NCBI RefSeq assembly: GCF_000805455.1
Contig: NZ_JSUS01000001.1
Span: forward strand, 1 to 64,000
Length of the DNA stretch: 64,000 bases
Reading direction: 5' to 3'
Source: Acinetobacter sp. A47
GTDB lineage: Bacteria > Pseudomonadota > Gammaproteobacteria > Pseudomonadales > Moraxellaceae
Of the stretch, positions 41,177 through 49,392 are shown piece by piece. A program made the translations under genes and the position numbers. Every line of letters starts with the position of its first letter. The first letter of the stretch is position 1. Below the pieces are notes generated by a model. The model was not told the DNA's origin and did not search any database. It was given only the letters and a program-made list of their open reading frames with translations.

Positions 41177-41673
41177 CGTTATAATATTCGCGAAAGGATG
41201 AGCATAAGTTTCATTTCGCAGTTTAACAAAAAAAAGTAAAAAAAGATCTTTTGCTACAATTTTTTTATTTTTAGCTGTTAGACAAAAATCAAGTCAATTT
41301 GTGCGAATGTTCAGCAAAAAAAATTAAAATATTTTTTTTAAAAAGTATCTATTGACATATATAAGTTGTTGATTTTATTTTAATAAAATGAGTGGTTAAA
41401 AAATGATCAATTTAATGGGAAGCCTTATTTTAAGATAAAGGCAGTTTGTCAATAGCCAAGAAATCCACAAATTTATCCACAGCTTTTGTGGACAACTGTG
41501 GAAAAGTTTGAAATATAAGCGATCTAGACCATTGGTGATTATTTTGATCAGAATTTTACCAGTATGAAACTGAAATATGACGATTGAAAGAAATTGAAAA
41601 ATTCTTTAGATGCGCATTTTTTCGGAATGAGATAAAATCGCGCGGTATTTTTGTTTATGAGTAAATCACGTCT
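41177..41673. other. AT-rich region with a cluster of DnaA-box-like sequences
   Basis: 497 bases without a gene. 41215-41400 is extremely AT-rich, with AGATCT at 41244-41249 inside A and T tracts (resembling the 13-mers of enterobacterial oriC). Then come four DnaA-box-like 9-mers within 45 bases: AAATCCACA (41461-41469), a perfect TTATCCACA (41473-41481), and on the other strand TTGTCCACA (41495-41487) and TTTTCCACA (41505-41497). No dnaA, dnaN or rpmH gene is in view. It could be a DnaA-titrating or regulatory site, or an origin-like element. Confidence 0.55.
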
Positions 41674-42579
41674 ATGTACGCGCCAGTGGAGTCCAACCAA
41701 GGATTTAATTTCAAGCCGGAACTTCCGACAAGTTCGGCCTATTATCGCCTGTTGAAAAAACTTCGTCGCCAGGTGGGGCATGCTATTCGTGACTACAACA
41801 TGATCGAAGATGGCGACAAGGTCATGGTCTGTGTCTCTGGCGGTAAAGACAGCTATACCATGCTTGATATCTTGCTACAATTCAAGCGTATAGCTCCAAT
41901 CAATTTTGATATTGTTGCGGTAAACCTGGACCAGAAGCAGCCGGGTTTCCCAGAAGATGTGTTGCCACGTTATATGGAAGAGAACAACATTCCATATTAC
42001 ATTCTGGAAAAAGATACCTATACCATTACCAAGCGCCTGACACCTGAAGGCAAGACCTACTGTGCGGTATGCTCACGCTTGCGCCGTGGTTCGCTGTATG
42101 GCTTTGCCCAGGAAATCGGGGCGACCAAAGTCGCGCTGGGTCACCACCGCGATGACATCATGGCAACCTTCTTTTTGAATTTATTCCATGGTGGAAGCCT
42201 GAAGGCAATGCCGCCAAAACTGTTATCTTCAGATAAAAAGAATATCCTGATCCGTCCTTTGGCCTATGTGGAAGAGAAGGACATCATCAAGTACGCGGAA
42301 TTGCGCCAGTTCCCGATCATTCCATGTAACCTGTGCGGCTCACAGGAAAACTTGCAGCGTGCCATTATCAATGACATGCTCCGTGAATGGGACAAACAGC
42401 ATCCGAAACGCCTGCACAGCATTTTCGGGGCTTTGCAGAATGTTTCTCCGTCTCAACTGGCAGATCGTGAGTTATTTGATTTTGAAGCTCTGGACAGTCA
42501 ACGCGAGTTTGACATGAAAGATCCGGAAGAAATGAAGAACCGTCTGGATGTGGTCAACCTGAGTTTTGCCGCAGAGTAA
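41674..42579 (+). CDS. ttcA: tRNA 2-thiocytidine-32 synthetase TtcA
   Basis: 301 aa. The PP-loop [16 protein letters not shown] is at residue ~55. Two CxxC motifs that hold the 4Fe-4S cluster follow: [11 protein letters not shown] and PCNLCGSQ. The conserved [21 protein letters not shown] lies between them. It thiolates C32 of certain tRNAs using ATP and a sulfur donor. The upstream 500-base region contains DnaA-box-like sequences, and the gene has a strong terminator. Confidence 0.97.
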   Translation: MYAPVESNQGFNFKPELPTSSAYYRLLKKLRRQVGHAIRDYNMIEDGDKVMVCVSGGKDSYTMLDILLQFKRIAPINFDIVAVNLDQKQPGFPEDVLPRYMEENNIPYYILEKDTYTITKRLTPEGKTYCAVCSRLRRGSLYGFAQEIGATKVALGHHRDDIMATFFLNLFHGGSLKAMPPKLLSSDKKNILIRPLAYVEEKDIIKYAELRQFPIIPCNLCGSQENLQRAIINDMLREWDKQHPKRLHSIFGALQNVSPSQLADRELFDFEALDSQREFDMKDPEEMKNRLDVVNLSFAAE

Positions 42580-42595
42580 AGTGTAAAACTTTTTG

Positions 42596-42623
42596 AAAAG
42601 GTACTGGTTAAGTACCTTTTTTT
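42596..42623 (+). terminator. Terminator of ttcA
   Basis: A 10-bp stem AAAAGGTACT/AGTACCTTTT (42596-42605, 42611-42620) continues into seven T residues. Confidence 0.9.
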
Positions 42624-42774
42624 ATAAAAAATTTAAAAATTGAACCCCGCGTACAAAAAATCATAGCCCAAAATAAAAATTACGTGCTATAACAGGGCAC
42701 AAGCAAATTGCTTCATGTGATGTCGTCTGGATAGATGGCACAAGAAATTGAACAAATACATTTGAGGAATAATC

Positions 42775-43158
42775 ATGGCTGCATTTTTAACTGATGATTG
42801 GTTTGCAACTGTTGAAAAACTTACTGCTGAAGCTGGTGATTTGAATTTGCCACCTGCGCTTGCGAATTTAGCGATTAACTTGGTTGTAACAGATGCAGCA
42901 GGTAATACAGAATTAGCTTTGGATGCAGGTAAAATCCAGAAAGGTTTATCTTCAAATGCGAAAACAACCTTGAACATGGATGCAGAGACTTTACGTAAAG
43001 TCTTTTTGGAATTTGATATGGCTGCGGCAATGCAGGCATTCATGACTGGCAAAATCAAGGTTCAGGGCGATATGTCTCAGCTGATGGCGTTACAGACTGC
43101 CAAGCCAAGCCAAGAGCAAAAGGATCTCTTCAAGAAGGTACTTGAGCACACAGCTTAA
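42775..43158 (+). CDS. SCP2 sterol-binding-domain protein
   Basis: 127 aa, a single SCP2 domain: PALANLAINLVVTDAAGNTE, then ALDAGKIQKGLSSNAKTTLN, FLEFDMAAAMQAFMTGKIKV and GDMSQLMALQ. GAGGA precedes ATG 42775. SCP2 domains bind lipids or fatty acyl chains in a hydrophobic tunnel. The cellular role of stand-alone bacterial versions is not known. It is a single-gene unit with its own terminator. Confidence 0.9.
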   Translation: MAAFLTDDWFATVEKLTAEAGDLNLPPALANLAINLVVTDAAGNTELALDAGKIQKGLSSNAKTTLNMDAETLRKVFLEFDMAAAMQAFMTGKIKVQGDMSQLMALQTAKPSQEQKDLFKKVLEHTA

Positions 43159-43170
43159 GCCTTACCCTCT

Positions 43171-43207
43171 AAAAAAAAGCTTACCTATAATAGGTAAGCT
43201 TTTTTTA
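43171..43207. terminator. Bidirectional terminator between SCP2 and MltF-like genes
   Basis: A 10-bp perfect stem AGCTTACCTA/TAGGTAAGCT (43178-43187, 43191-43200) with eight A before and seven T after. Confidence 0.92.
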
Positions 43208-43218
43208 TGCCTTGAAAC

Positions 43219-44328
43219 CTAGACATCAATCCGGCTGCTGGTCTTGATATGCTCCAAATACGTGCGGATACGTGTGACGTATTGTACAGCCTGTTTATAG
43301 CGGCCATTACGTGCCTGATTGCGCTGCAGGTAATCATACAGGTTGACCCATTGATCCGGGTCTTTACCCTGGGCACGGATACGCTTCTGGATCTGGCTGA
43401 CAGCACCCGGCCCCATATTATATGCCACCAAGGCGTACCAGTTGCGGTCTGGATAAGGTACCGTCGAAAACTGGTCCAGCATCAGATCAAAATATTTGGC
43501 ACCGCCCTGAATGCTCTGGTTCGGATCAGAGCGATTGCTGACCCCCATGGCCTGTGCCGTGCTATTGGTCAGCATCATTAAACCGCGAACACCTGTGGGA
43601 GAGACCGAGCCCGGCTTAAGATAGGATTCCTGATACCCGATAGCGGCCAGCAGATGCCAGTCCAGATTGTATTTGGAGGCACTCTGTTTAAAGCTGGCCT
43701 TATAAATGGGCAAGCGTTGTTTCAGGTCTTTCTGAATGGTTGACCAGGACTCCGGTTTCACCACATTGCGGTTATAAAATGAAGCCAGCTGCTGGGTCGT
43801 ACCTGCCTGTTTACTCTGGCAGATGTAACCGCTTGCAGTTAAGGTCAGTGGATCGTCAGCCTGTTTAAAGACCCAGTTCAGCTGTGGATTCAGGCCATTT
43901 TTACTGAGACTGGCCTGGTCGCCGCAACTTGCTGAAAAGGAAACCAGCTGTTTGTTTTCAATGGCAGCCAGATTGGCGGTAGTCATGGCAAGGTTGGCCT
44001 TGCCCTGAGCGACCCATTTCAATGCGGTGGCATTGTCTGGAACTGTTTTAAAATCAAGTTTTACGTTTAGACTTTGCGCATAGTTACGCGCGAGATCATA
44101 GCCAAAACCATGTAAGAACTGGCCATCACTAAATACGGTGGTCGGGCTTTCGACCGCAACAACCGTGAGAACATTGGTATTTACCACAGTGTTGTATTGA
44201 TGCGACTTTTCTGCATTCAAACTGTTGAAAGGTAAAACCGCAATACTTAAAGCTAATGCTTGAAACGGGAGAGTGGAAGATAACGAGTTAAGGCTAGGCC
44301 TAGACCCAGAACTTGAATTACTGTGCAT
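43219..44328 (-). CDS. MltF-like membrane-bound lytic transglycosylase, shortened
   Basis: 369 aa. After an N-terminal Ser-rich stretch and hydrophobic segment comes part of a periplasmic binding-protein (SBP_bac_3) domain (VLTVVAVESPTTVFSDGQFL, GKANLAMTTANL, residues ~50-170). The SLT domain follows: LLAAIGYQESYLKPGSVSPT with the catalytic Glu, GVRGLMMLTNSTAQAMGV, and YALVAYNMGPGAVSQIQKR. These are MltF signatures. Family members are usually ~450-520 aa; here the binding domain is roughly half size, so its allosteric role may be lost. GGAG lies 5 bases before ATG 44328. Confidence 0.85.
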   Translation of the reverse strand: MHSNSSSGSRPSLNSLSSTLPFQALALSIAVLPFNSLNAEKSHQYNTVVNTNVLTVVAVESPTTVFSDGQFLHGFGYDLARNYAQSLNVKLDFKTVPDNATALKWVAQGKANLAMTTANLAAIENKQLVSFSASCGDQASLSKNGLNPQLNWVFKQADDPLTLTASGYICQSKQAGTTQQLASFYNRNVVKPESWSTIQKDLKQRLPIYKASFKQSASKYNLDWHLLAAIGYQESYLKPGSVSPTGVRGLMMLTNSTAQAMGVSNRSDPNQSIQGGAKYFDLMLDQFSTVPYPDRNWYALVAYNMGPGAVSQIQKRIRAQGKDPDQWVNLYDYLQRNQARNGRYKQAVQYVTRIRTYLEHIKTSSRIDV

Positions 44329-44704
44329 GTTGTCTCCGCTACAGGTAATTTATGCCCTAAAAGTTTGACAAAACACTGCCTTGACTTTTAAAAGTTGATA
44401 AATTCAATAAGGGGTGGGCAAGTCATGAACGTCATTCAAAATGACATTGGATTAAAGGGAAAAATGACGCAAATGTTTCACAACATTAATATGGCGTACA
44501 AAAAATAGACAAAATCAAACTTAGGCGCGCATATTAAGCGCCAAAAAAGCGATTGTCAAATTTTAGATCAAAAAAAATTGAGAATTGCATCACAAACTCA
44601 TGATTTCAAAAAAGAATAAAATTTATACACTTTAGTCGTGGCGAAATAAGGAATACAATGCAAAAACTTGTAAGTGGAATGTTGTTTTAACGTATTTAAA
44701 GCCT
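44329..44704. other. AT-rich divergent intergenic region upstream of greB
   Basis: 376 bases between the MltF-like gene (-) and greB (+). It holds two small dyads (GTCATTCAAAATGAC near 44430 and GGCGC...GCGCC near 44524-44542) but no recognisable promoter consensus or RNA gene. Confidence 0.4.
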
Positions 44705-45193
44705 ATGAAATCGAATTTGATCACCCGTACCGGACATGATTTACTCGTGGCCGAACTGAAGAAACTGTGGCATGAAGAACGCCCTGAAATTACCAGAAAG
44801 GTGAACTGGGCTGCCAGTCTTGGCGATCGCTCGGAGAATGCGGACTATCAGTACAATAAACAGCTATTACGAAAAATCGATCGTCGTGTACGTTATCTGG
44901 GTAAACGACTGGAAGAACTCAAAATTGTAGATTATACGCCTGAACAGGAAGGCAAGGTCTACTTTGGCGCCTGGGTTGAGATTGAAAATGAGGCGGGCGA
45001 ACAAAAAAAATTAAGAATTGTCGGGGTAGACGAAATCTATGATCACCATCCCCAGCATATTTCAATCGAGTCTCCCATGGCACGTGCGCTGTTAGGTAAA
45101 CAGGTGGATGATGAGGTAGAAGTTCATACACCTCTTGGTAAAAAGGAGTGGTATATCAACTCGATTTGCTATGAAAAACCGGAAAATGCGTAA
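44705..45193 (+). CDS. greB: Transcript cleavage factor GreB
   Basis: 162 aa. The coiled-coil tip (SLGDRSENADYQYNKQ) holds the two acidic residues that complete the RNA polymerase cleavage site. Basic residues follow in RKIDRRVRYLGKRLEEL, a hallmark of GreB rather than GreA. The C-terminal domain has SIESPMARALLGKQVDDEVE and TPLGKKEWYI. GreB rescues deeper backtracked complexes than GreA, which is also in this window. The start ATG 44705 lacks a strong ribosome site. Confidence 0.96.
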   Translation: MKSNLITRTGHDLLVAELKKLWHEERPEITRKVNWAASLGDRSENADYQYNKQLLRKIDRRVRYLGKRLEELKIVDYTPEQEGKVYFGAWVEIENEAGEQKKLRIVGVDEIYDHHPQHISIESPMARALLGKQVDDEVEVHTPLGKKEWYINSICYEKPENA

Positions 45194-45250
45194 AACTACA
45201 GCCTGTTGTTTTTATTTTGAGCATTTGATGCAGGTTTTTAAATAAAAGAT

Positions 45251-45279
45251 TTGCCAAGTTGAACTTTTATTTATATGAT
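45251..45279 (+). promoter_or_regulatory. Promoter of tRNA-Ser
   Basis: TTGCCA (45251-45256) and TATGAT (45274-45279) are spaced 17 bases, with a GC-rich discriminator just ahead of the tRNA, as in stringently controlled stable-RNA promoters. Confidence 0.65.
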
Positions 45280-45289
45280 AGCCGCCATT

Positions 45290-45379
45290 GGAAGCGTGGC
45301 AGAGCGGTTTAATGCACCGGTCTTGAAAACCGACGAGGGTGTGAGTCCTCCGTGAGTTCGAATCTCACCGCTTCCGCCA
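45290..45379 (+). tRNA. tRNA-Ser (anticodon TGA)
   Basis: 90 bases including encoded CCA. The acceptor stem GGAAGCG pairs with CGCTTCC (45369-45375). The anticodon stem CGGT/ACCG carries the loop with TGA. A long variable arm typical of serine tRNAs (ACGAGGGTGTGAGTCCTCCGT region) and the T arm GTTCGAATC are present. Its 3' end is part of a direct repeat found again at 46764. Confidence 0.97.
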
Positions 45380-45419
45380 AATACGAAAAAGCCCTTGTTT
45401 TTACAAGGGCTTTTTTTTA
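45370..45419 (+). repeat. Direct repeat, tRNA-Ser side (attL-like)
   Basis: It begins GCTTCCGCCAAATACGAAAA and includes the following terminator hairpin. It is matched at 46764-46813 with a few substitutions. Confidence 0.65.
45386..45418 (+). terminator. Terminator after tRNA-Ser
   Basis: GCCCTTGT/ACAAGGGC (45391-45398, 45403-45410), with five A before and eight T after. Confidence 0.9.
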
Positions 45420-45441
45420 TTTGTTTTTACCAACATAAAAA

Positions 45442-45722
45442 ATGGCGATATCGAAACCAGTCAATTCAACTCGATTAGACAATAAAACTGCACTCAGTTT
45501 AGCTAAAGATACGGCTTGTAGTTTACTATTACCGAATTCTTTGAACATGAAAAGCAATTATGGTGCAGTTCTGTATGATTTGGGGGGGACGGCAATCAAG
45601 ACGTCGCATAGAACAGCATTGATGGTAGCGGCCTGCAAGTTTTAGCCTAAGCAAACTTAAATTTTTTGATAGTCCAACTGAAAAACTGCTTTACTTTAAA
45701 ATGTAAATATGAAAAGTTTTTA
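45442..45722. other. Islet DNA between the tRNA-Ser terminator and the DUF523 gene
   Basis: A 67-codon frame (45442-45645, +) is open here but has no ribosome site and no recognisable domain. I do not call it a gene. Nothing else is evident. Confidence 0.4.
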
Positions 45723-46178
45723 TTAAAAAGAATTAAGAAATTGTTCTTCGGATAAAATTTCGATCCCATTACGTTTTAGTAAAGCTGCAGTAACACCGTT
45801 TCCTTCCATTTTTTTTCCTATAAACTCACCATTATAGATCATTGAGGTGCCACAAGATGGGCTATATTCTTTTAAAATAACTTTATTAATATTTGTATTT
45901 AATACAATTTCTAAGGTTTTAATTGCCCCCTTGATATATATATCTGTAACATCTTTTCCTGATTTTTCGATAACTTTCGCTTTTCCATCTAAAACATCAT
46001 CGCCATTGCCACCTACTATTTCTGCTGGTTCACGTGGGGTAGAAAGACCTGCTAAAATTTCTGGGCATGCGACAATAGCTCTTTTTTCTTTGATCAGTTT
46101 TTCAATTTTTTTAACTAAACAATGGTTTCCATCGTAGCGAACTTTTAATCCTGTTAAGCATGAACTAACCAAAATCAT
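45723..46178 (-). CDS. DUF523 (YbbK-like) protein, probably acquired
   Basis: 151 aa. DUF523 signatures: SSCLTGLKVRYDGN at the start, CPEILAGLSTPREPAEIVGG and KEYSPSCGTSMIYNGEF, with conserved Cys residues that may bind metal or be redox active. Function is unknown. The gene is far more AT-rich than its neighbours and Lys/Ile-rich, which suggests transfer from a low-GC donor. It is the only clear gene in the tRNA-Ser islet. No good ribosome site is seen before ATG 46178. Confidence 0.88.
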   Translation of the reverse strand: MILVSSCLTGLKVRYDGNHCLVKKIEKLIKEKRAIVACPEILAGLSTPREPAEIVGGNGDDVLDGKAKVIEKSGKDVTDIYIKGAIKTLEIVLNTNINKVILKEYSPSCGTSMIYNGEFIGKKMEGNGVTAALLKRNGIEILSEEQFLNSF

Positions 46179-46763
46179 CGTATTAATTTATTTAAATAAT
46201 TAGGATTGTACGGATTGTATAAAATGTGAAGAGTATATTTTTGTAATGATGGACAATAAGGCATCATTTGTTAGATATTTAAATACATTTAACACCCCAA
46301 AAGGGTTTTTTATACAGTTTTATATTTTCTAAACATGCGCATGCAAAATTAAAAAGTAAGAGAAGGGGGAGATCAACGTAAATAATGTCTTTTAAAAACT
46401 TTAAGTAATACCCTTGGTCAAAGCCCTGAAACAAAAAAAAGATGTATAGCGTAAAAACTGTCTAAATGGACGGGGGTTAAGAAAAGTATGTGCAGGGCTG
46501 GGCCGGTTAGATATTGTTGAGATGTGTTGGAAGAAGCTTTTATTTTATGCTTCTGTTGGTGATTTTGAAATATGGCCCAATGAAGTTGCTCAGGATGTAA
46601 TAAAGAGACAATGACTGCAAATATTGCAGTTTTTTGTGGTAAGTATAATTTAGGGAATTAAGAATAGTTATGGTGCCGTTATATAAAGTGAAATCTGGCT
46701 GTAGAGATTTGAGAATCTTTATAATATTTATCAATGAATTATTATTTTGATCTGACTGCCAAC
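46179..46763. other. Gene-free AT-rich part of the islet
   Basis: 585 bases without a convincing gene. A hairpin ACTGCAA-ATA-TTGCAGT followed by six T (46614-46635) looks like a plus-strand terminator, perhaps left from a lost gene. A minus-strand 64-codon frame here has no ribosome site or domain. Confidence 0.4.
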
Positions 46764-46813
46764 GCTACCGCCAAATACAAAAAAAGCCCCTGTAAATACA
46801 AGGGCTTTTTATT
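46764..46813 (+). repeat. Direct repeat, distal copy (attR-like)
   Basis: GCTACCGCCAAATACAAAAA followed by a GCCC...GGGC hairpin copies the tRNA-Ser 3' end and terminator at 45370-45419 with a few changes. Confidence 0.65.
46781..46812. terminator. Bidirectional terminator, islet edge / argO
   Basis: AAAGCCC-TGTA and TACA-GGGCTTT pair with one mismatch; A- and T-runs on both sides let it end argO on the minus strand. Confidence 0.75.
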
Positions 46814-46823
46814 TAACTATTCT

Positions 46824-47420
46824 TTAGATAATTAGCTTGGTTGCAATCGCCCACATCATCAGGCCGACCAGTACATCCAATACTCTCCATGAGCTGGCCT
46901 TTTTAAATAGTGGCAATAAAACTCTTGCGCCATAACCGAGAGCGAAAAAGAAAATCCATGAAGCCAGAATGGTACCTGCGGCAAATAAATACAGCTGATC
47001 TGCAAACTGGACGGAAATAGAACCAACCAGAATTACGGTATCCAGATAGACATGCGGATTGAGCCAGGTAAATGCCAGACACATCCCGATGATCTTAAGC
47101 AGTGAATCTTTTTCAATTTCACTCGGATTAAGCCCGCTGGTGTTCTGGATCGCCGAATAAAAGTTTCGCAGACCATACAGAAATAAAAATGCAGCCCCAA
47201 AATACTTGGCAATGGTCACAATCAAAGGAAAATCGACCACAATTTTTGAGAAGCCAGTTACACCAAGATAGATCAGAATGGAGTCAGAGAGTGCACAGAT
47301 TAAGCAGACCCAAAACACATGCTGCTGCTTTAAGCCCTGTTTAAGCACAAAGGCATTCTGTGCCCCAATGGCCAAAATTAGAGAAAAGCCGATACCAAGC
47401 CCATAGAAAAATGCGGTCAT
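46824..47420 (-). CDS. argO: LysE/ArgO-family amino-acid exporter
   Basis: 198 aa with six hydrophobic segments. The LysE signature is clear: FSLILAIGAQNAFVLKQGLK at the N terminus, CALSDSILIYLGV, and AFTWLNPHVYLDTVILVG. ArgO exports arginine (and LysE lysine) to prevent toxic build-up. GAGGAG lies 6 bases before ATG 47420. It is divergent from an ArgP-type regulator gene, the standard arrangement for this pair, so ArgP with bound amino acid likely activates it. Confidence 0.92.
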   Translation of the reverse strand: MTAFFYGLGIGFSLILAIGAQNAFVLKQGLKQQHVFWVCLICALSDSILIYLGVTGFSKIVVDFPLIVTIAKYFGAAFLFLYGLRNFYSAIQNTSGLNPSEIEKDSLLKIIGMCLAFTWLNPHVYLDTVILVGSISVQFADQLYLFAAGTILASWIFFFALGYGARVLLPLFKKASSWRVLDVLVGLMMWAIATKLII

Positions 47421-47626
47421 ATTTTTAGCTCCTCAATAATCGTGGTAAGTGAAGACCGGTCTTTCATGCGGAACGACCAGATGGACTGGTCTGTACCCAG
47501 TTCAGTGCAGAAAGAAAGGGAGAGTTTCACGGTCAAAAATTTATGTTTGCTATTATCTTTTTTTAATTATTAAAGTCAGTAAAATTAAGATTGTTTTGGT
47601 TTGCCTAAATTTTTTTAAGGTTTGTG
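47421..47626. promoter_or_regulatory. argO/argP divergent control region
   Basis: 206 bases between divergent genes, AT-rich on the argP side. LysR regulators bind T-N11-A sites in such regions; no single site can be chosen by eye, though ACCGGTCTTTCATGC near 47456-47470 and TGGTCTGTACC near 47487-47497 repeat short elements. Confidence 0.4.
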
Positions 47627-48514
47627 ATGCTAGACAATAAACAATGTGAAGCTTTTTTTGCCGTCGCAGAAAATGGAAGCTTTGAACAGGCTGGTGCAAA
47701 GCTTTGCATTACTTCTTCAGCGGTAACGCTGCGGGTACAGGCGCTGGAAAAAGAGCTGGGCAAGCTGTTGCTGATCCGGGGGCGCCCTTGTGTACTGACC
47801 CAGGCCGGCCAGCAGATGTTTGAGTATTTGCAACATATAAAGCGACTGGAACAGAACCTGTTACATGGGTTGACGGGGGCAGGGGAAGCCAACTTTTTCA
47901 AGACCGTGATCGGTTCAAATGAAGACTCTCTGGCAACCTGGCTTTTGCCTGCGCTACAAGAAGTATTGCTCAAAGAGAAAATTGTGATCGAGCTTAGAAC
48001 CGATGACCAGTCCCATACCTATTCCTTACTGGAAAAAGGTACTGTGAGTGCCTGTATCTCGATTGAAGACCAGCCGATGCGGGGCTGTCATGCAGAATAT
48101 CTGGGCGTGATGCGTTACCGGATGGTCGCGACTGAGTCCTTCAGAAAGAAGTGGTTTCCGCATGGCATAGACCGGGAAAACCTGCGTGTTACACCCGCGA
48201 TTATCTTTAATCATAAAGACCGGATGCACTTTGACATACTTGAAAAGCATTATGGCCTGATGAAAGGAACCTATCCTTGCCATCTGATTCCGTCATCGGA
48301 GTCTTTTGTGACAGCGATTAAACTCGGTTTGGGCTATGGCATGGTGCCAGAATTACAGTTAAAGGCAGAAAGCAAAAAGCAGGCTTTGGTTGAGCTTTTA
48401 CCTGAAGCCAAAATAGAAATCCCGTTATACTGGCATCACTGGAACCAGCAATCCAAACCCTTGCAACAGTTAACCCGGCATATTGTACATCGTGCCCAAG
48501 CGATTCTGGTCTAG
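47627..48514 (+). CDS. argP: LysR-type regulator ArgP (IciA/LysG)
   Basis: 295 aa from ATG 47627; GTG 47624 just before is possible. The N-terminal winged HTH reads CEAFFAVAENGSFEQAGAKL and ITSSAVTLRVQALEKELGKL. The effector domain shows SNEDSLATWLLPAL and GLGYGMVPELQL, typical of ArgP. In the family it senses lysine/arginine and controls the export gene next to it. It is divergent from argO with 206 bases between. Confidence 0.92.
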   Translation: MLDNKQCEAFFAVAENGSFEQAGAKLCITSSAVTLRVQALEKELGKLLLIRGRPCVLTQAGQQMFEYLQHIKRLEQNLLHGLTGAGEANFFKTVIGSNEDSLATWLLPALQEVLLKEKIVIELRTDDQSHTYSLLEKGTVSACISIEDQPMRGCHAEYLGVMRYRMVATESFRKKWFPHGIDRENLRVTPAIIFNHKDRMHFDILEKHYGLMKGTYPCHLIPSSESFVTAIKLGLGYGMVPELQLKAESKKQALVELLPEAKIEIPLYWHHWNQQSKPLQQLTRHIVHRAQAILV

Positions 48515-48726
48515 TTTCAGGCATGCTGTTAAACCGGATATTCAGTGGTGATCAACTGCCTAAGGGGTAAATCCACTAGGGGGAAAGGTTGCGTTTAGCT
48601 CTAGCGCCTTCTGCCTTAACCGGCTTGCCTGCTGATAAAGGCCAGCGCCTCAGCCGTCGATGGGCCGCTATATGAGGAGACTGGCTTTTACCGTGATGCG
48701 AGAGCAAGAACTGATGGATAAAGCAT

Positions 48727-49062
48727 CTAAAAAATTCTGGAGCTCTGCATATATTGTTTGGAAATGTCATTCAGGGTATTCAGGATCTGATTTGCATCCT
48801 GTGTGAGTAAGGCCTGATTGATCTCATGCATATAACTGCTCAACTGGGCTTTGACCTTGCTGGAAAAATCGGGAGTGACTGCCTGATCTTCATAAAGCAG
48901 CACATAGTTTTTTGCGAAACCATAAATGAGCAGCAAGGCACAATGTTCTAGGGGATGAGTAGAATGCAGGATGGCCTGTTCACATTGATTTTTTAATTGC
49001 TGGTGGGCATCTGTTCCATTGGGAAGCGTTTGAAAGGTTTCAAATATCGTCTGGAAAGTCAT
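48727..49062 (-). CDS. Small helical protein, unknown
   Basis: 111 aa, all-helical with no signal peptide: QTIFETFQTLPNGTDAHQQL, LEHCALLLIYGFAKNYVLLY and INQALLTQDANQILNTLNDI. I do not recognise a family; composition and codon use fit a real cytosolic protein. It is isolated, with argP upstream of its 3' end on the other strand and 330 bases of empty DNA on its 5' side. The 212 bases between argP and its stop hold nothing I can name. Confidence 0.6.
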   Translation of the reverse strand: MTFQTIFETFQTLPNGTDAHQQLKNQCEQAILHSTHPLEHCALLLIYGFAKNYVLLYEDQAVTPDFSSKVKAQLSSYMHEINQALLTQDANQILNTLNDISKQYMQSSRIF

Positions 49063-49392
49063 TTGAATTACTCGCTCAAAAAGAAAATCTACAGATGATT
49101 ACAACCGAAATCAAGCAATAATTTTATCTGGGCCATGCTGACAATATAGCCATGGCTTTAAATCGTACAAGCAGACCTGTTTAAGGAAAAAGCTTTACCT
49201 GCTTTATTTTAAGGCGGTTCAAGGCGTTATAGGGAGAAAATGTCCTCTGTAGGACAGGCGAAATGGATGGGGAGAGCAACATTGTCTTAACATTTCCGAT
49301 ACTAGCTATATACATGGAGTACAAATTAAAAAAAGCTTAATTGTGGGAAAATGACAGGAATTCTTTTATTTTTATTGCTTTAGGTGATGGTT
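49063..49392. other. Gene-free divergent region
   Basis: 330 bases with only a short dyad TGTCCT-CTG-TAGGACA region near 49239-49255. No ORF or RNA is recognised. Confidence 0.4.

Larger units (their letters stand above)
45370..46813. mobile_element. Small AT-rich islet inserted at the tRNA-Ser 3' end
   Basis: The last bases of tRNA-Ser and its terminator (45370-45419) recur in the same orientation at 46764-46813. The 1.35 kb in between is much more AT-rich than the surroundings and contains a DUF523 gene and otherwise no clear coding sequence. This is the classic footprint of integration into a tRNA gene, in which the incoming attachment site restores the tRNA. No integrase gene is present, so it is a decayed or non-autonomous remnant. 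Confidence 0.6.

Noticed and set aside
45442..45645. 67-codon frame just after tRNA-Ser
   Set aside because: No Shine-Dalgarno, no recognisable motif, and it lies in decayed islet DNA.
46540..46734. 64-codon minus-strand frame in the islet
   Set aside because: Composition follows the AT-rich DNA, with no ribosome site or domain.
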